Shown here: in pieces, positions 1 through 8,959 of the stretch
Layout of the letters: every line of letters starts with the position of its first letter
How positions within the stretch are numbered: position 1 is the stretch's first letter
Assembly (NCBI RefSeq): GCF_001183985.1
Contig: NZ_LFZW01000001.1
Location: forward strand, 3,024,970 to 3,088,969
From: Peribacillus loiseleuriae
GTDB lineage: Bacteria; Bacillota; Bacilli; Bacillales; DSM-1321
Length of the DNA: 64,000 nt
Direction: 5' to 3'
Made by a program: the position numbers and the translations under genes
The notes under the pieces: model-generated
Told to the model about the DNA's origin: nothing
Seen by the model: only the letters and a program-made list of their open reading frames with translations
Databases searched by the model: none

Positions 1-790
1 CTAATGTTTCAATATGCATTTCTTGATAGATTCTGTTTGCAATCAACTCATAACCTCGATTATTTGGATGAAAGTGGTCCTCTGTAAATAACAAATTCTC
101 TGCCGTATTTTCAAATAAATCGCCAATCTCAATGAAATACGCATTATCATATCCCTCAACAATCGTTCGCCCGCTTCGATTCCATTGGTCCATGATAATA
201 TCTAATTCTTGAAAAGCACTTAGAACTTTGGAAAATGGATTGTATACGCCGACTAAATAAATTTGTGCATGGTCATTGTTCAAGCGAACCTTATTTAATA
301 TTTGTTCCAATCTTTTTTCATACCCTATTCTTGCTTTCTCAAACTGCTCCATTTTCAAATCGATTATATTTTGGTGGAATACCCGCATGATATCATTGCC
401 ACCAATCGTAATTACAACTGCATCTGCCTTTTTAATATCTGCAACCATGTTTTCTTCTTTCATCCGTTTCAATAACTGGTCAGTCCGATTGCCTTTTACG
501 CCATGATTGACAAAATTCACAGACGTAATAGTTGGTTCTTTTTCTAGCAGATGTCGCAAATAGGGTAAGTAACCGCCTGTGTCAGTCGTATCCCCTACAC
601 CTTGTGTCAAAGAATCACCTAACGAAACGATTTCGATCGGATCAGGGAAAAAAGTAGCCGGGATCGCAACCTTTCCTTTTAACCCAAGCTCGTTTTCTTG
701 TTGCAATGTATAATTTGAAACAATTTGAAGGTTTGAACAGGAAGTGAGCAAAAATAGGCCAAACAATAGACAAGTTATTTTTTTCTTCAT
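1..790 (-). CDS. ypmR: SGNH/GDSL hydrolase lipoprotein, YpmR-like (partial, 3' end outside window)
   Basis: About 263 codons are visible and the reading frame runs off the left edge, so the C-terminus is missing. The N-terminus MKKKITCLLFGLFLLTSC is a lipoprotein signal peptide with lipobox Cys. The block SLGDSLTQGVG is the GDSL serine motif, followed by the GGND oxyanion block and near the visible end by DHFHPN, which carries the catalytic Asp-His. It is therefore a membrane-anchored SGNH esterase/lipase facing outward; the substrate is unknown. The position beside the SCO gene matches ypmR-ypmQ of B. subtilis, which is why I use that symbol. The start is the ATG at 788-790. Confidence 0.82.
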   Translation of the reverse strand, partial: MKKKITCLLFGLFLLTSCSNLQIVSNYTLQQENELGLKGKVAIPATFFPDPIEIVSLGDSLTQGVGDTTDTGGYLPYLRHLLEKEPTITSVNFVNHGVKGNRTDQLLKRMKEENMVADIKKADAVVITIGGNDIMRVFHQNIIDLKMEQFEKARIGYEKRLEQILNKVRLNNDHAQIYLVGVYNPFSKVLSAFQELDIIMDQWNRSGRTIVEGYDNAYFIEIGDLFENTAENLLFTEDHFHPNNRGYELIANRIYQEMHIETL

Positions 791-906
791 AGGTATCACG
801 TCCTAAAAAAGGTCTTTCATTATTATATCACTTACCATTAATAAAAATCGCAAATCATGAAGATTGATAACATAATCTGCTTTCAAAACGCAAGCCAATA
901 AAAAGA

Positions 907-1011
907 ATGTCCCTTAGCAAAAGCCCCAAACCTGCAACTACTATAAACCGTTCAGTGTATATTACACAATAAACAATATATAGGGTGCGTGGTCAGTTCT
1001 TTTAGGGACAT
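907..1011. repeat. Palindromic intergenic element, copy A
   Basis: Outer inverted arms are ATGTCCCT (907-914) and AGGGACAT (1004-1011). The interior carries ACTACTATAAACC and AATAAACAATATATAGGG, the AT-rich core seen in the other copies of this family (3.97, 4.49, 8.85, 20.53, 23.75 and 32.54 kb). It lies between the SCO gene and the SGNH lipoprotein gene and could fold as a long hairpin in a transcript from either strand. Confidence 0.7.
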
Positions 1012-1016
1012 CCACA

Positions 1017-1604
1017 TCATTTTTGTAAGATTTTAATGTCATTCATCATTTCTTCAAACGGTACATCACTCACGCCTGAATAATCCTTAACGATTTGCCC
1101 TTCTTTATTAACTAAATAAAACTTTGTCCCATGGATGACTTGATCAGTATTGGCAGGTTTTTGAACAATGGTTTTAAAGTTCTTTTTAGCAAACTCTTCA
1201 ATTTCCTGCTGCGTATAGCCCGTTAGGAAATGCCAAGAGGGTAAATCAGCATTGAACCGTTCTGCATACTCCTTCAACGCCGCTGGTGTATCTAATTCAG
1301 GGTCTACTGAGAAAGAAACAATATCTACATCTGATATTCCATTATCCTTAAGCATACCTTGAAAGTCAGACAAATTACTCGTCATTGGTAAACAGACCGA
1401 TGTACAATTTGTAAACACAAAATCGGCAATCCAGACCTTACCTTTCAAATCGCTTTTCGAAAATTCTTTGTGGTTCTGATCCGTGAAAGTAAACTCTTCA
1501 AGATCCGAATTATACCCGTTTTGAATCCCCTGAGGACCGCAAGCTGATAATAACAATATTGTCATGATTCCAATGAATACAATTATGTTTTGCCGCCTTT
1601 TCAT
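1017..1604 (-). CDS. ypmQ: SCO1/SenC family copper chaperone lipoprotein (BsSCO)
   Basis: The 195-aa protein starts with a lipoprotein signal peptide (MTILLLSACG, lipobox Cys). A thioredoxin-like SCO fold follows, with the CxxxC copper motif NCTSVC and the third ligand His in VIHGTKFYLV. SCO proteins are needed for assembly of the CuA centre of cytochrome c oxidase on the outer face of the membrane, and they can act in thiol redox. The neighbouring SGNH lipoprotein lies downstream on the same strand, separated by a repeat element, as in the B. subtilis ypmQ-ypmR arrangement. The assignment is secure; the redox or metal partner is not visible here. Confidence 0.93.
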   Translation of the reverse strand: MKRRQNIIVFIGIMTILLLSACGPQGIQNGYNSDLEEFTFTDQNHKEFSKSDLKGKVWIADFVFTNCTSVCLPMTSNLSDFQGMLKDNGISDVDIVSFSVDPELDTPAALKEYAERFNADLPSWHFLTGYTQQEIEEFAKKNFKTIVQKPANTDQVIHGTKFYLVNKEGQIVKDYSGVSDVPFEEMMNDIKILQK

Positions 1605-1751
1605 TGTTTTACCGCCTTTATATGAATACTATGATTATTATATTGTAACAAAGGGTGTCAGGTGTTTAAAGAAATTTGCATTCAAGCTAAAAAATTTATG
1701 ACCTTTTTCACATAAGGCACAACTATCAGCTTTTATTATATTTTCATGCTT

Positions 1752-2594
1752 CTATTTCCAATGATACATAACAGCCATAGCACCTTCGCCCGTGTGGGTA
1801 CTTATAACAGGCGTTGTACCTTCAATTTTTATATCAGTTAAATCACTAATTTCAGCTAGAGCATCTCTAATCTTTGAAGCGATTTCATACCCATTTATAT
1901 GAACGATGCCTATTCCTGTGATTTGCTTATCCTTTAAATCTTCTTTAAATTTATTCACGACAAATTTAACAATTTGCGATTGACTTCTTGCTTTCGAGAC
2001 AGGTTGAAGCACTCCATCCTCTAAGATCGCAATTGGTTTAATGTTCAGTAAAGAACCGAGCATGGCAGACACTTTACCAATTCGTCCGCCTTTCACTAAA
2101 TTCTCTAACGTATCAATGGAGATAATCAATCTTGATTGGGATTGAATTTCCTTGATTCTTTCCAGAATTTCAGCAACACTTTTGCCTTCCTTAGCCATTT
2201 TGGCAGCTTCAATTACCTGAAAAGATAATGCCTTTGAAATGTATTTTGAATCAAACACTGTGACATTGGATTCAGTCATTTCCGCTGCACTCTCTGCAGA
2301 TTGAACGGTACCACTCATTCCACCAGTCATATGAATAGATATAATCTCGCTTCCATCTTCTCCAAGTCTGTCAAACACCTCTAAGAAAGTACCTGTCGAT
2401 GGCTGCGAGCTTTTCGGAAGCTCCTTAGCATTCTTCATTTTTATCAAAAATTCTTCTTGTTCTATTTCGATCTTATCTAAATAAATCATGTCGTCTATTG
2501 AAACCGATAAAGGTACCATTTCAATACCATATCGTTTGATTTCCTCTTGTGTCATATCAACAGTCGAATCTGTTACAATTTTCACATTCCCCAT
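1752..2594 (-). CDS. DegV family fatty-acid-binding protein (first copy)
   Basis: The 280-aa DegV domain begins with the typical VKIVTDSTVDM strand. Further family blocks are SSQPSTGTF and SIHMTGGMSGTVQSA, which supply the Ser/Thr that holds the fatty-acid carboxylate, then ENLVKGGRIGK and STHTGEGAMAV. DegV/FakB proteins deliver exogenous fatty acids to the FakA kinase; no fakA is nearby. The open frame extends upstream to a TTG at 2618, but the ATG at 2594 fits the family N-terminus, and its upstream site is weak (GAGGTTGGG). A second, divergent DegV lies at 18.3 kb, so two lipid specificities are plausible. Confidence 0.9.
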   Translation of the reverse strand: MGNVKIVTDSTVDMTQEEIKRYGIEMVPLSVSIDDMIYLDKIEIEQEEFLIKMKNAKELPKSSQPSTGTFLEVFDRLGEDGSEIISIHMTGGMSGTVQSAESAAEMTESNVTVFDSKYISKALSFQVIEAAKMAKEGKSVAEILERIKEIQSQSRLIISIDTLENLVKGGRIGKVSAMLGSLLNIKPIAILEDGVLQPVSKARSQSQIVKFVVNKFKEDLKDKQITGIGIVHINGYEIASKIRDALAEISDLTDIKIEGTTPVISTHTGEGAMAVMYHWK

Positions 2595-2904
2595 TATTAC
2601 ACATCCCAACCTCAACAATTCCCTTAATTATACCTTGTTAATACTATCATTCAATCTTAATATTCAATATTTCGAGCTATTTTGACAAAGTTTGAAAGTT
2701 CGACACATTTCTTCTACTATTTTGATTATTTTTCAAAAAATATGGCATTCTGGCATTCCTATTTAAGAAAACGATAAAAAATGCTGCCCTTGATTTGAAT
2801 GAAGAAGTAGGCAATTTCATTCCCTACTTCTTCATTCAATACTTCAGACAGCATCATATAATTTTATGAGTTTCTTAGTGAAAAGCTCACACTACGAAAG
2901 CTAT

Positions 2905-3672
2905 TTATTTATCTAGGCCCTCTTCTTCCAGCAACTCTTCTTGAATGAGTGTATCTCGTTTTTGCTTCCGTTTGAACACAAATTTTGACAATGAAATACT
3001 GATCTCATATAACAGCAGCAACGGTATAGTCACGAGAAAATCTGATACAAAATCTGGTGGGGTAATACATATCGCTATAACGACTAAGACAAAGTACGCG
3101 TATTTTCTAAGCTTTTGCAAAACATATGGATTAACAATCCCAATTGATGTTAAAAACATCGTCACAACAGGAAGCTCGAAAAGAATACCAAACGGTAAAG
3201 TCATATTAAGAAGAAACCGGAAATATTTATCGGCTGTAAAATTGGTCACAAACATTCCATTACTTAATCCAAGTAAGAAGTCCAGTACCATTGGAAAAAT
3301 AATAAAGTATCCAAATGCTAGACCACCTACAAATAAAAGAAAAAGCGCTGGAATATAAGATAGAGTTGTTTTTATCTCCCTTGGCAGCAATGCTGGTTTC
3401 ACAAATAACCATAATTGAAACGCAAAAACCGGGATTGTAGCCGCTACTGAAACGACCGTTGCAAGCATGAAATAAATCCAAAGGATATCACTAGGTCCTA
3501 GCACCATAAGTTTTTCATCAAAATCTTTAACAAGCCACTGATATATCTCTTCAACATAGATAAAACCAACAATAAAAAAGAGGATAAATGCAATTACCGT
3601 AATAATTAAACGTTTACGCAGCTCCTCTAAATGGGCAATAACGTTTTGTTCTTGGTCTACCAAATCTATCAC
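2905..3672 (-). CDS. tatC: Twin-arginine translocase subunit TatC
   Basis: This is a 255-aa six-helix membrane protein. Its N-terminal block HLEELRKRL is the TatC signature that, with the first cytoplasmic loop, binds the twin-arginine signal peptide. FELPVVTMFLTSIGIV and the ITPPDFVSD block are also typical. It forms the Tat receptor with TatA (4105-4299), which lies upstream on the same strand. The start is GTG at 3672, with a TTG at 3663 as an alternative better spaced from AGAGAGC. The gene is separated from tatA by about 430 bp that include a repeat element, so they may not form a tight operon. Confidence 0.95.
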   Translation of the reverse strand: MIDLVDQEQNVIAHLEELRKRLIITVIAFILFFIVGFIYVEEIYQWLVKDFDEKLMVLGPSDILWIYFMLATVVSVAATIPVFAFQLWLFVKPALLPREIKTTLSYIPALFLLFVGGLAFGYFIIFPMVLDFLLGLSNGMFVTNFTADKYFRFLLNMTLPFGILFELPVVTMFLTSIGIVNPYVLQKLRKYAYFVLVVIAICITPPDFVSDFLVTIPLLLLYEISISLSKFVFKRKQKRDTLIQEELLEEEGLDK

Positions 3673-4104
3673 GCTCTCTATTAAAAATACGAATCTTACC
3701 GGATTTTTTTATTATTCCGGTATGTAGTGGTAACTCACACAAATAGTAATAATGCCATTTGTTCTTCTTTGCTTCCAAAGAAAGAACTACAGTCCTTTAT
3801 GTATCAATTAATTATTGATAAGATAGAGCAAAATCTACTTGGATGAAGAAGAACGAATCTAGTATGTCCTCTTTACGTGGTAACTCCAAGAAGATTGATG
3901 GTTATTTGACCTTTCAGACCGTATGTCACTAACCACATAACTAAGTCCCTTATCTTACAAGTTAAAAGGAGGATGTCCCAAAAAGGTCTGACCTCACTTA
4001 CTATACACAGTTTATAGTGTTATATACACATAATTTCAACTATATATTGTAGTTGTGGGGTCTAACACTTTAGTCATGGGACAACCTCCTCTTAGACACA
4101 GTTA
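3673..4104. other. Long tatC-tatA intergenic region
   Basis: There is no convincing coding frame in these 432 bases. The right part (3967-4090) is repeat copy B. The left part (about 3720-3960) is of ordinary base composition with no conserved gene fragment I can recognise. Such a large spacer between tatA and tatC is unusual for Bacillaceae and probably reflects repeat insertion. Confidence 0.5.
3967..4090. repeat. Palindromic intergenic element, copy B
   Basis: Outer arms AGGAGGATGTCCCA (3967-3980) and TGGGACAACCTCCT (4077-4090) pair over 14 positions with one mismatch. Just inside them are the family ends GGTCTGACC and GGGGTCTAAC, then the ACTATACACAGTTTATA core. It sits between tatA and tatC. 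Confidence 0.75.
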
Positions 4105-4299
4105 TTATTTTACTGAATTATTCTTTTTTTCATCTTTTTCATCAAAGACATCCTGTGTTAATTCACGAGTTGAACTTTTAAATTCACGTAAAGTTTGACC
4201 GAATGCCCGTCCAATTTCAGGTAATTTCTTTGGCCCAAAAATGATGAGAGCTAGCACTAAAATCAAAATTAATCCTGGTACCCCTATATTTGACAACAT
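4105..4299 (-). CDS. tatA: Twin-arginine translocase subunit TatA
   Basis: The 64-aa protein has one N-terminal membrane helix ([18 protein letters not shown]) and the invariant [15 protein letters not shown] hinge and amphipathic helix. A charged C-terminal tail follows. It oligomerises to form the Tat translocation pore and works with the TatC at 2905-3672. The start ATG is preceded by AGGAGGGGTGTTACC, an excellent ribosome binding site. There is no separate TatB-like gene, as usual in Gram-positives, where one TatA does both jobs. Confidence 0.95.
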   Translation of the reverse strand: MLSNIGVPGLILILVLALIIFGPKKLPEIGRAFGQTLREFKSSTRELTQDVFDEKDEKKNNSVK

Positions 4300-4491
4300 G
4301 GTAACACCCCTCCTGTTACTTTCTTACATAAAATGATACATTTTCCAAATAGTTTCTCACTTTTAAATTGACATGACTTGGTTAGAATACTTTTAAAATG
4401 TGCAATAAGTGACGATTTATACCTTATTATTTTACCCTATACCAGTAATTAATTCCAGTTTTATTAAAAATAGCGGGTATCCAATAAGTAA

Positions 4492-4581
4492 GAAGGGTCA
4501 GACCCAGCAACTACTACATACAGTTTAAATATGGTGTAAGTAACACGATAAACTGTGTGGTGAGTACTGGGTGAGACCCTT
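4492..4581. repeat. Palindromic intergenic element, copy C
   Basis: Ends AAGGGTCAGACCCAG and CTGGGTGAGACCCTT are inverted. The core carries CTACTACATACAGTTTAAA and GATAAACTGTGTGG. It occupies most of the spacer between tatA and ilvA, and could act as a transcription terminator for ilvA on the minus strand. Confidence 0.75.
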
Positions 4582-4605
4582 TTGGAATATCCCGTTCATT
4601 TAACC

Positions 4606-5874
4606 TTAAATCAGTAACGAAAATAAATTACTGTCTTTATTTACTTCGACATATGGAAACCCTTTTTTGCTCATACGCTCAATCAAAGGTTCATAATCTT
4701 GTCTATTTTTCAGCTCAATTCCTACGAGAGCAGGTCCCTGTTCTTTGTTATTTTTTTTCGTATATTCAAATCTCGAAATATCATCATTAGGTCCGAGTAC
4801 TTCATCTAGGAATTCACGTAAAGCTCCTGCTCGTTGAGGAAAATTGACAATGAAATAATAAAGTAGACCTTCATATAAAAGCGATTTTTCTTTTATCTCT
4901 TGCATACGGCCAATATCATTATTGCCCCCACTAATGACACATACCACGGTTTTCCCTTTGATTTCCTCCTGATAAAAATCAAGTGCCGCAACAGACAACG
5001 CCCCTGCAGGTTCCGCAATAATCGCATGCTCATTATATAAGTCCAGAATAGTTGTGCAAACCTTTCCCTCAGGAACCGTAATGATATCATCCACATATTC
5101 CTGACAGATATCAAACGTTTTTTGTCCTACACATTTAACAGCGGCACCATCTACAAACGTGTCAATATCCTGTAAAGCCTCTACTTCACCTTTCATTAAA
5201 GATTGTTTCATTGAAGCAGCGCCTTCTGGTTCGACTCCGATACAAGATGTTTCAGGTGAGACCGATTTAAAATATGTAGAGACTCCTGACACTAGGCCCC
5301 CTCCACCAATTCCTGCAAATACATAATCAATCTTTTCATCACAATCATTTAATATTTCAATTGCTACTGTCCCTTGACCAGCGATGACAAGTTCGTCATT
5401 AAAAGGATGAATAAACGTTCTGTTTTCTGTTTCCTGGCATCTCTCTGCCTCAAGAAATGCATCATCAAACGAGTCACCTACTAATACAATTTCAATTTTG
5501 TCTTTACCAAATAGCTGAACTTGGTCAACTTTTTGCCTTGGAGTTGTCGCAGGCATGTAGATTTTCCCTGGAATCCCCAACTGACTACAAGCAAAGGCAA
5601 CCCCTTGCGCATGATTGCCCGCGCTCGCACAGACAACTCCATTTCTTGTTTCATCTGCAGTCAGCTTTTTCATTTTATAATAGGCTCCCCTAAGCTTAAA
5701 AGAGCGCACATGCTGTAAATCTTCTCGCTTTAAGTAAATATTACACCCGTACTTCTGGGACAATCTTTCGTTCCTTTGCAGCGGTGTATGCGCAACGATA
5801 TCTTTAAGCTCCTGGTAAGCAACTAAGATATCTTCAACTTGGACCCATTTTCTTGTTGATGTTATTTGGCTCAT
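4606..5874 (-). CDS. ilvA: Threonine ammonia-lyase (threonine dehydratase)
   Basis: IlvA deaminates threonine to 2-oxobutanoate, the first step toward isoleucine. The 422-aa protein has the PLP lysine in SFKLRGA (K60), the phosphate-binding glycine loop GIGGGGLVSG and the substrate block SAGNHAQGVA. A short C-terminal ACT-like regulatory domain starts near residue 330 (YFIVNFPQRAGAL), as in Bacillus. The longer frame begins at GTG 5892, but that codon lies in the ribosome binding site AAAGAGGG; the ATG at 5874 is correctly spaced. A CodY-like box lies at 5943-5957. ilvD is encoded 7 kb away. Confidence 0.95.
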   Translation of the reverse strand: MSQITSTRKWVQVEDILVAYQELKDIVAHTPLQRNERLSQKYGCNIYLKREDLQHVRSFKLRGAYYKMKKLTADETRNGVVCASAGNHAQGVAFACSQLGIPGKIYMPATTPRQKVDQVQLFGKDKIEIVLVGDSFDDAFLEAERCQETENRTFIHPFNDELVIAGQGTVAIEILNDCDEKIDYVFAGIGGGGLVSGVSTYFKSVSPETSCIGVEPEGAASMKQSLMKGEVEALQDIDTFVDGAAVKCVGQKTFDICQEYVDDIITVPEGKVCTTILDLYNEHAIIAEPAGALSVAALDFYQEEIKGKTVVCVISGGNNDIGRMQEIKEKSLLYEGLLYYFIVNFPQRAGALREFLDEVLGPNDDISRFEYTKKNNKEQGPALVGIELKNRQDYEPLIERMSKKGFPYVEVNKDSNLFSLLI

Positions 5875-5942
5875 GTAATACCCTCTTTTCACTTCACTAG
5901 ATAATTTGTAAATTATATCACTACTTGAAAATAAATCAACAG

Positions 5943-5957
5943 ATTTTTCAGATATTT
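5943..5957 (-). promoter_or_regulatory. CodY-box-like site upstream of ilvA
   Basis: The minus strand reads AAATATCTGAAAAAT, three mismatches from the CodY consensus AATTTTCWGAAAATT, about 70 bp upstream of the ilvA start. CodY control of branched-chain amino acid genes is well established in Bacillus. The call rests on the match and position alone. Confidence 0.4.
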
Positions 5958-6070
5958 CACCTTATTTGCATCTAATAGAAAACTCTCACAAGTTACGCTA
6001 ACGTGTCTCACTATTGAATAAGACAGCGAGTACTACACTTAATATCACAAATGAAGTACTCCAATTCTGC

Positions 6071-6562
6071 CTAGTTCTCTATTCGTTCTAATACGATAAA
6101 TTCATGAGGATACCTGTTCTTTTCATCCTCGATTCCAGTCATTCTAGAAACTGTCTGCCATTTTGACATATTTAATTCTGGAAAATACGTGTCACCCTCA
6201 AATGAATGATGAATTTGAGTTATGTATAGACGCTTGCAATCAGAAAGTAATTGCTGAAAGATTTCTGCTCCACCAATAACAAATACCTCTGCATCCAAGG
6301 CGTCCGCATATGCCACGGCTTCTTTCATATCTGAGATCACTGTTATGCCCTCTTGCTGATAATCTGTATTCCGAGTTAAGATGATGTTCTCTCTGCCCGG
6401 CAAAGGCTTACCGATAGACTCATACGTCTTTCTCCCCATCAGAATCGGATGACCCATCGTCACTTTTTTAAAATACTGGAGATCCGCTGGTAAATACCAA
6501 GGCAAGGTATTATCCTTGCCGATTAATCGATTATCATCCATTGCGAACATGAAAGATATCAT
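6071..6562 (-). CDS. dfrA: Dihydrofolate reductase
   Basis: The 163-aa enzyme reduces dihydrofolate to tetrahydrofolate using NADPH. The N-terminus has the M20-loop block IGKDNTLPW and the catalytic acid D27 in LPADLQYFK. The NADPH-binding block GRKTYESIG and the later VIGGAEIF are also present. Its ATG overlaps the TGA stop of thyA (ATGA), so the two are translationally coupled. This is functionally sensible, since thymidylate synthase generates the dihydrofolate that DfrA recycles. Confidence 0.96.
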   Translation of the reverse strand: MISFMFAMDDNRLIGKDNTLPWYLPADLQYFKKVTMGHPILMGRKTYESIGKPLPGRENIILTRNTDYQQEGITVISDMKEAVAYADALDAEVFVIGGAEIFQQLLSDCKRLYITQIHHSFEGDTYFPELNMSKWQTVSRMTGIEDEKNRYPHEFIVLERIEN

Positions 6563-7353
6563 ACACTCACTTCTCCTTTAATATGTGGATGAGCTTCATA
6601 ATTTTCCAATTCAAAATCTTCATATTTAAAATCGAAAATGCTTTTTACTTCTGGATTAATTTTCATAACCGGTAGCAGATACGGTTCCCGGGTTAATTGT
6701 AGATTGATTTGTTCGAGATGATTGCTATAAATATGAACATCACCAAATGTATGAATAAATTCTCCATACTCCAAATCACAAACTTGCGCAATCATCATTG
6801 TCAACAATGCATATGAAGCGATATTGAATGGCACACCTAAAAATACGTCAGCAGATCGTTGGTAGAGCTGACAAGACAACCTGCCATCCCTAACATAAAA
6901 CTGGAACATCGCATGGCAGGGAGGTAAAGCCATTTCTTCTAACTCTCCAACATTCCAAGCATTAATAATCAAACGGCGTGAATCAGGATTTGTTTTAATC
7001 TGCTCAATCAATTGAGTAATTTGATCAATTTGTCTGCCATCAGCTGTTCCCCATGAACGCCATTGATGGCCATAAACAGGACCAAGCTCCCCATTTTCAT
7101 TCGCCCATTCATTCCAAATGCGTACACCATTGTCCTGTAGGTATTTAACATTCGTGTCACCTTGTAGAAACCACAATAATTCATGAATGATCGCCTTTAA
7201 GCTTAGTTTTTTTGTCGTAAGAACCGGAAAGCCTTCTTGCAGATTAAATCTCATCTGATAGCCAAAAGTACTAATTGTACCTGTTCCTGTTCTGTCACTT
7301 TTTTTTGTGCCATTTTCAAGCACATGTTTACATAACTCCAAATATTGTTTCAT
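6559..7353 (-). CDS. thyA: Thymidylate synthase (ThyA type)
   Basis: This makes dTMP from dUMP and methylene-tetrahydrofolate. The 264-aa protein has the [12 protein letters not shown] phosphate-binding block, the catalytic cysteine in LPPCHAMFQ, and [10 protein letters not shown] and DVHIYSNH, all diagnostic of the E. coli ThyA type (B. subtilis ThyB). The open frame extends to GTG 7365, but that lies inside AAAGGTGG; the ATG at 7353 has the right spacing. It is followed by dfrA with a 4-nt overlap. Confidence 0.96.
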   Translation of the reverse strand: MKQYLELCKHVLENGTKKSDRTGTGTISTFGYQMRFNLQEGFPVLTTKKLSLKAIIHELLWFLQGDTNVKYLQDNGVRIWNEWANENGELGPVYGHQWRSWGTADGRQIDQITQLIEQIKTNPDSRRLIINAWNVGELEEMALPPCHAMFQFYVRDGRLSCQLYQRSADVFLGVPFNIASYALLTMMIAQVCDLEYGEFIHTFGDVHIYSNHLEQINLQLTREPYLLPVMKINPEVKSIFDFKYEDFELENYEAHPHIKGEVSV

Positions 7354-7592
7354 TAAATAAACCACCTTTTTTCAAATACACACTTTTATTGTAGCCTAGT
7401 TTTGGTTTCAACACCAAAACCTTTTTGAATGTTGGATTAGGGAGACTACTCTTCGTTTATTTTATCAACGAGCTCAACTAGTTCTTAAGGAAAAATTCAA
7501 TTACAGAACCATTTAAGATGCAGCGATAATCAAAATTCCTGTACCCTTCGAAAAGTAATATTTTAGTGCAGATCTTTACGTTAATTTCTAAT

Positions 7593-8297
7593 TTAGTTTA
7601 ACTGTTTAATATATAAATAAGTGTGCGGCGCCTTCTCTTTCAGCACTTTATTGGAAGCAGAATTAGCAAAGAACATCGCATATGTTTCGGCAAAATATTC
7701 TTCTGGATATGTAGAATAATAAGGTTTTCCAGGAAAAAGACGGCTTACTTCTTGTTCCCAAATTCCCAAAAATACTACATCATCACGAATTCCGTCATAT
7801 GCATATGTATCAATCGTATGGGCTAATTCGTGAAGCTCAAGATTAATCGAACTGTGCCCGTTTCCCGGCTCACTTGCACCAATTTTCACAAGGACAATTC
7901 GATCCCCTCCCATTCCAGGCACATCATCCCAAGTCGTCTGTTTATTTTTATATCCTCTTGGCTTACTTCCTTTTAAATGCTCAGCAAATGGATCGTCGGT
8001 TAAACGACCTGTGAACAGTTTAATTTCCACATTTTTATCAACTAACTTCTGAATTGTAGAAGGAGGAAGTACACTAACTTGTTCAACAATCTGAACAGCT
8101 TTCTCTACATTAAAGGACTGTTCAGGAAATAAAAAAAGTCTGCCTAGATTTGAATTTTCCTGCCATACCTTTGTTAATTTTAGACGATGATCTTCCGGAA
8201 AAGCACCAACGCTTAAGCCATCTGTTTCAACAAATGAAAATGAAGATAGAATGAAAAAAAGAAGGAGGAATAAGACTAAAGATAAGATTCTTCTCAT
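7593..8297 (-). CDS. Secreted zinc metallopeptidase, anthrax lethal factor/Pro-Pro endopeptidase-like
   Basis: The 234-aa product has an N-terminal signal peptide (about residues 1-25, very hydrophobic). The zinc motif HELAHTID follows and a downstream YPEEYFAETYAMFF supplies the third ligand Glu and catalytic Tyr region. The arrangement HExxH plus (Y/S)xEExFAE matches the lethal-factor C-terminal/PPEP peptidase fold (ATLF-like), which includes secreted Pro-Pro endopeptidases and spore or surface proteins. It lies just downstream of thyA on the same strand, with 240 bp between them. ATG 8297 is preferred over GTG 8309 because GGGTGG lies 8 nt before it. The substrate is unknown. Confidence 0.75.
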   Translation of the reverse strand: MRRILSLVLFLLLFFILSSFSFVETDGLSVGAFPEDHRLKLTKVWQENSNLGRLFLFPEQSFNVEKAVQIVEQVSVLPPSTIQKLVDKNVEIKLFTGRLTDDPFAEHLKGSKPRGYKNKQTTWDDVPGMGGDRIVLVKIGASEPGNGHSSINLELHELAHTIDTYAYDGIRDDVVFLGIWEQEVSRLFPGKPYYSTYPEEYFAETYAMFFANSASNKVLKEKAPHTYLYIKQLN

Positions 8298-8575
8298 GTA
8301 TAGAACCACCCATTCATTAAACTAGCAATATAAACTACTACTTTCATATTATTGAAGTATAACATAATATGAAACCTTTAAACTTTCGGAAACATTTGGA
8401 AAATAAGATGTGATCTCTAATGGAAACAGAAGAATTTCGATGAATTTATCCCGGTGTAACTAACCATCCGTGGGCAAGGAAAAAACCTCGCTGAGGGAAG
8501 TTTCATTTTAGGAGTAACGCTTCGGTGGATTTGAACATATACAAGAAGTAACTGGATGAATGCTAGGTGATTATA

Positions 8576-8818
8576 TTGAGACGTGTTAATAAACAGGAGC
8601 TATTAAGACTTCACCCTGAACTTGCAGATGAAGTGATTGATGTATTTAATTTAGAGGTTTTCATTTATCTTGATCTTTTCATATTTTCGCTCTTTTTAGG
8701 GCTTCTTTTACACCCTTTAATTGACTCCGTCCTATGGTCCATTTTCGTTCCATTATGCTTCTTTATCTTCTTTTTCATAGTGTTTCAGATCATCAAACGT
8801 AAATTTCCGGATATTTGA
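8576..8818 (+). CDS. Small two-helix membrane protein, unknown function
   Basis: About 80 aa: a short polar N-terminus (RRVNKQELLRLHPELADEV) then two hydrophobic helices (YLDLFIFSLFLGLLLHP and VLWSIFVPLCFFIFFFIVF) and a basic tail. No family recognised. The start could be TTG 8576, with AGGTG six bases before it, or GTG 8567, which overlaps that site; I use the TTG. It is the only plus-strand gene between 0 and 10.9 kb and is followed directly by repeat copy D, whose hairpin may end the transcript. Confidence 0.6.
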   Translation: MRRVNKQELLRLHPELADEVIDVFNLEVFIYLDLFIFSLFLGLLLHPLIDSVLWSIFVPLCFFIFFFIVFQIIKRKFPDI

Positions 8819-8851
8819 GTCTATACCTTCTCTATTTCCATCAGAACATAG

Positions 8852-8945
8852 AAAAGAGTCAGGCCCATATCTACTATATAACGTTTATTTGACGTATAAA
8901 TAGCACAATAAACGGTGTATAGAGTGTGAGGTCTGACCCTTTTAA
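8852..8945. repeat. Palindromic intergenic element, copy D
   Basis: This is the cleanest copy of the family: left end AAAAGAGTCAGGCCC, core CTACTATATAACGTTTATTTG, mirror core CACAATAAACGGTGTATAGA, right end GAGGTCTGACCCTTTT. It lies between the convergent small membrane gene and the terC-like gene, where it can serve as a bidirectional terminator. Confidence 0.8.
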
Positions 8946-8959
8946 AAACGCTTTTTCAT

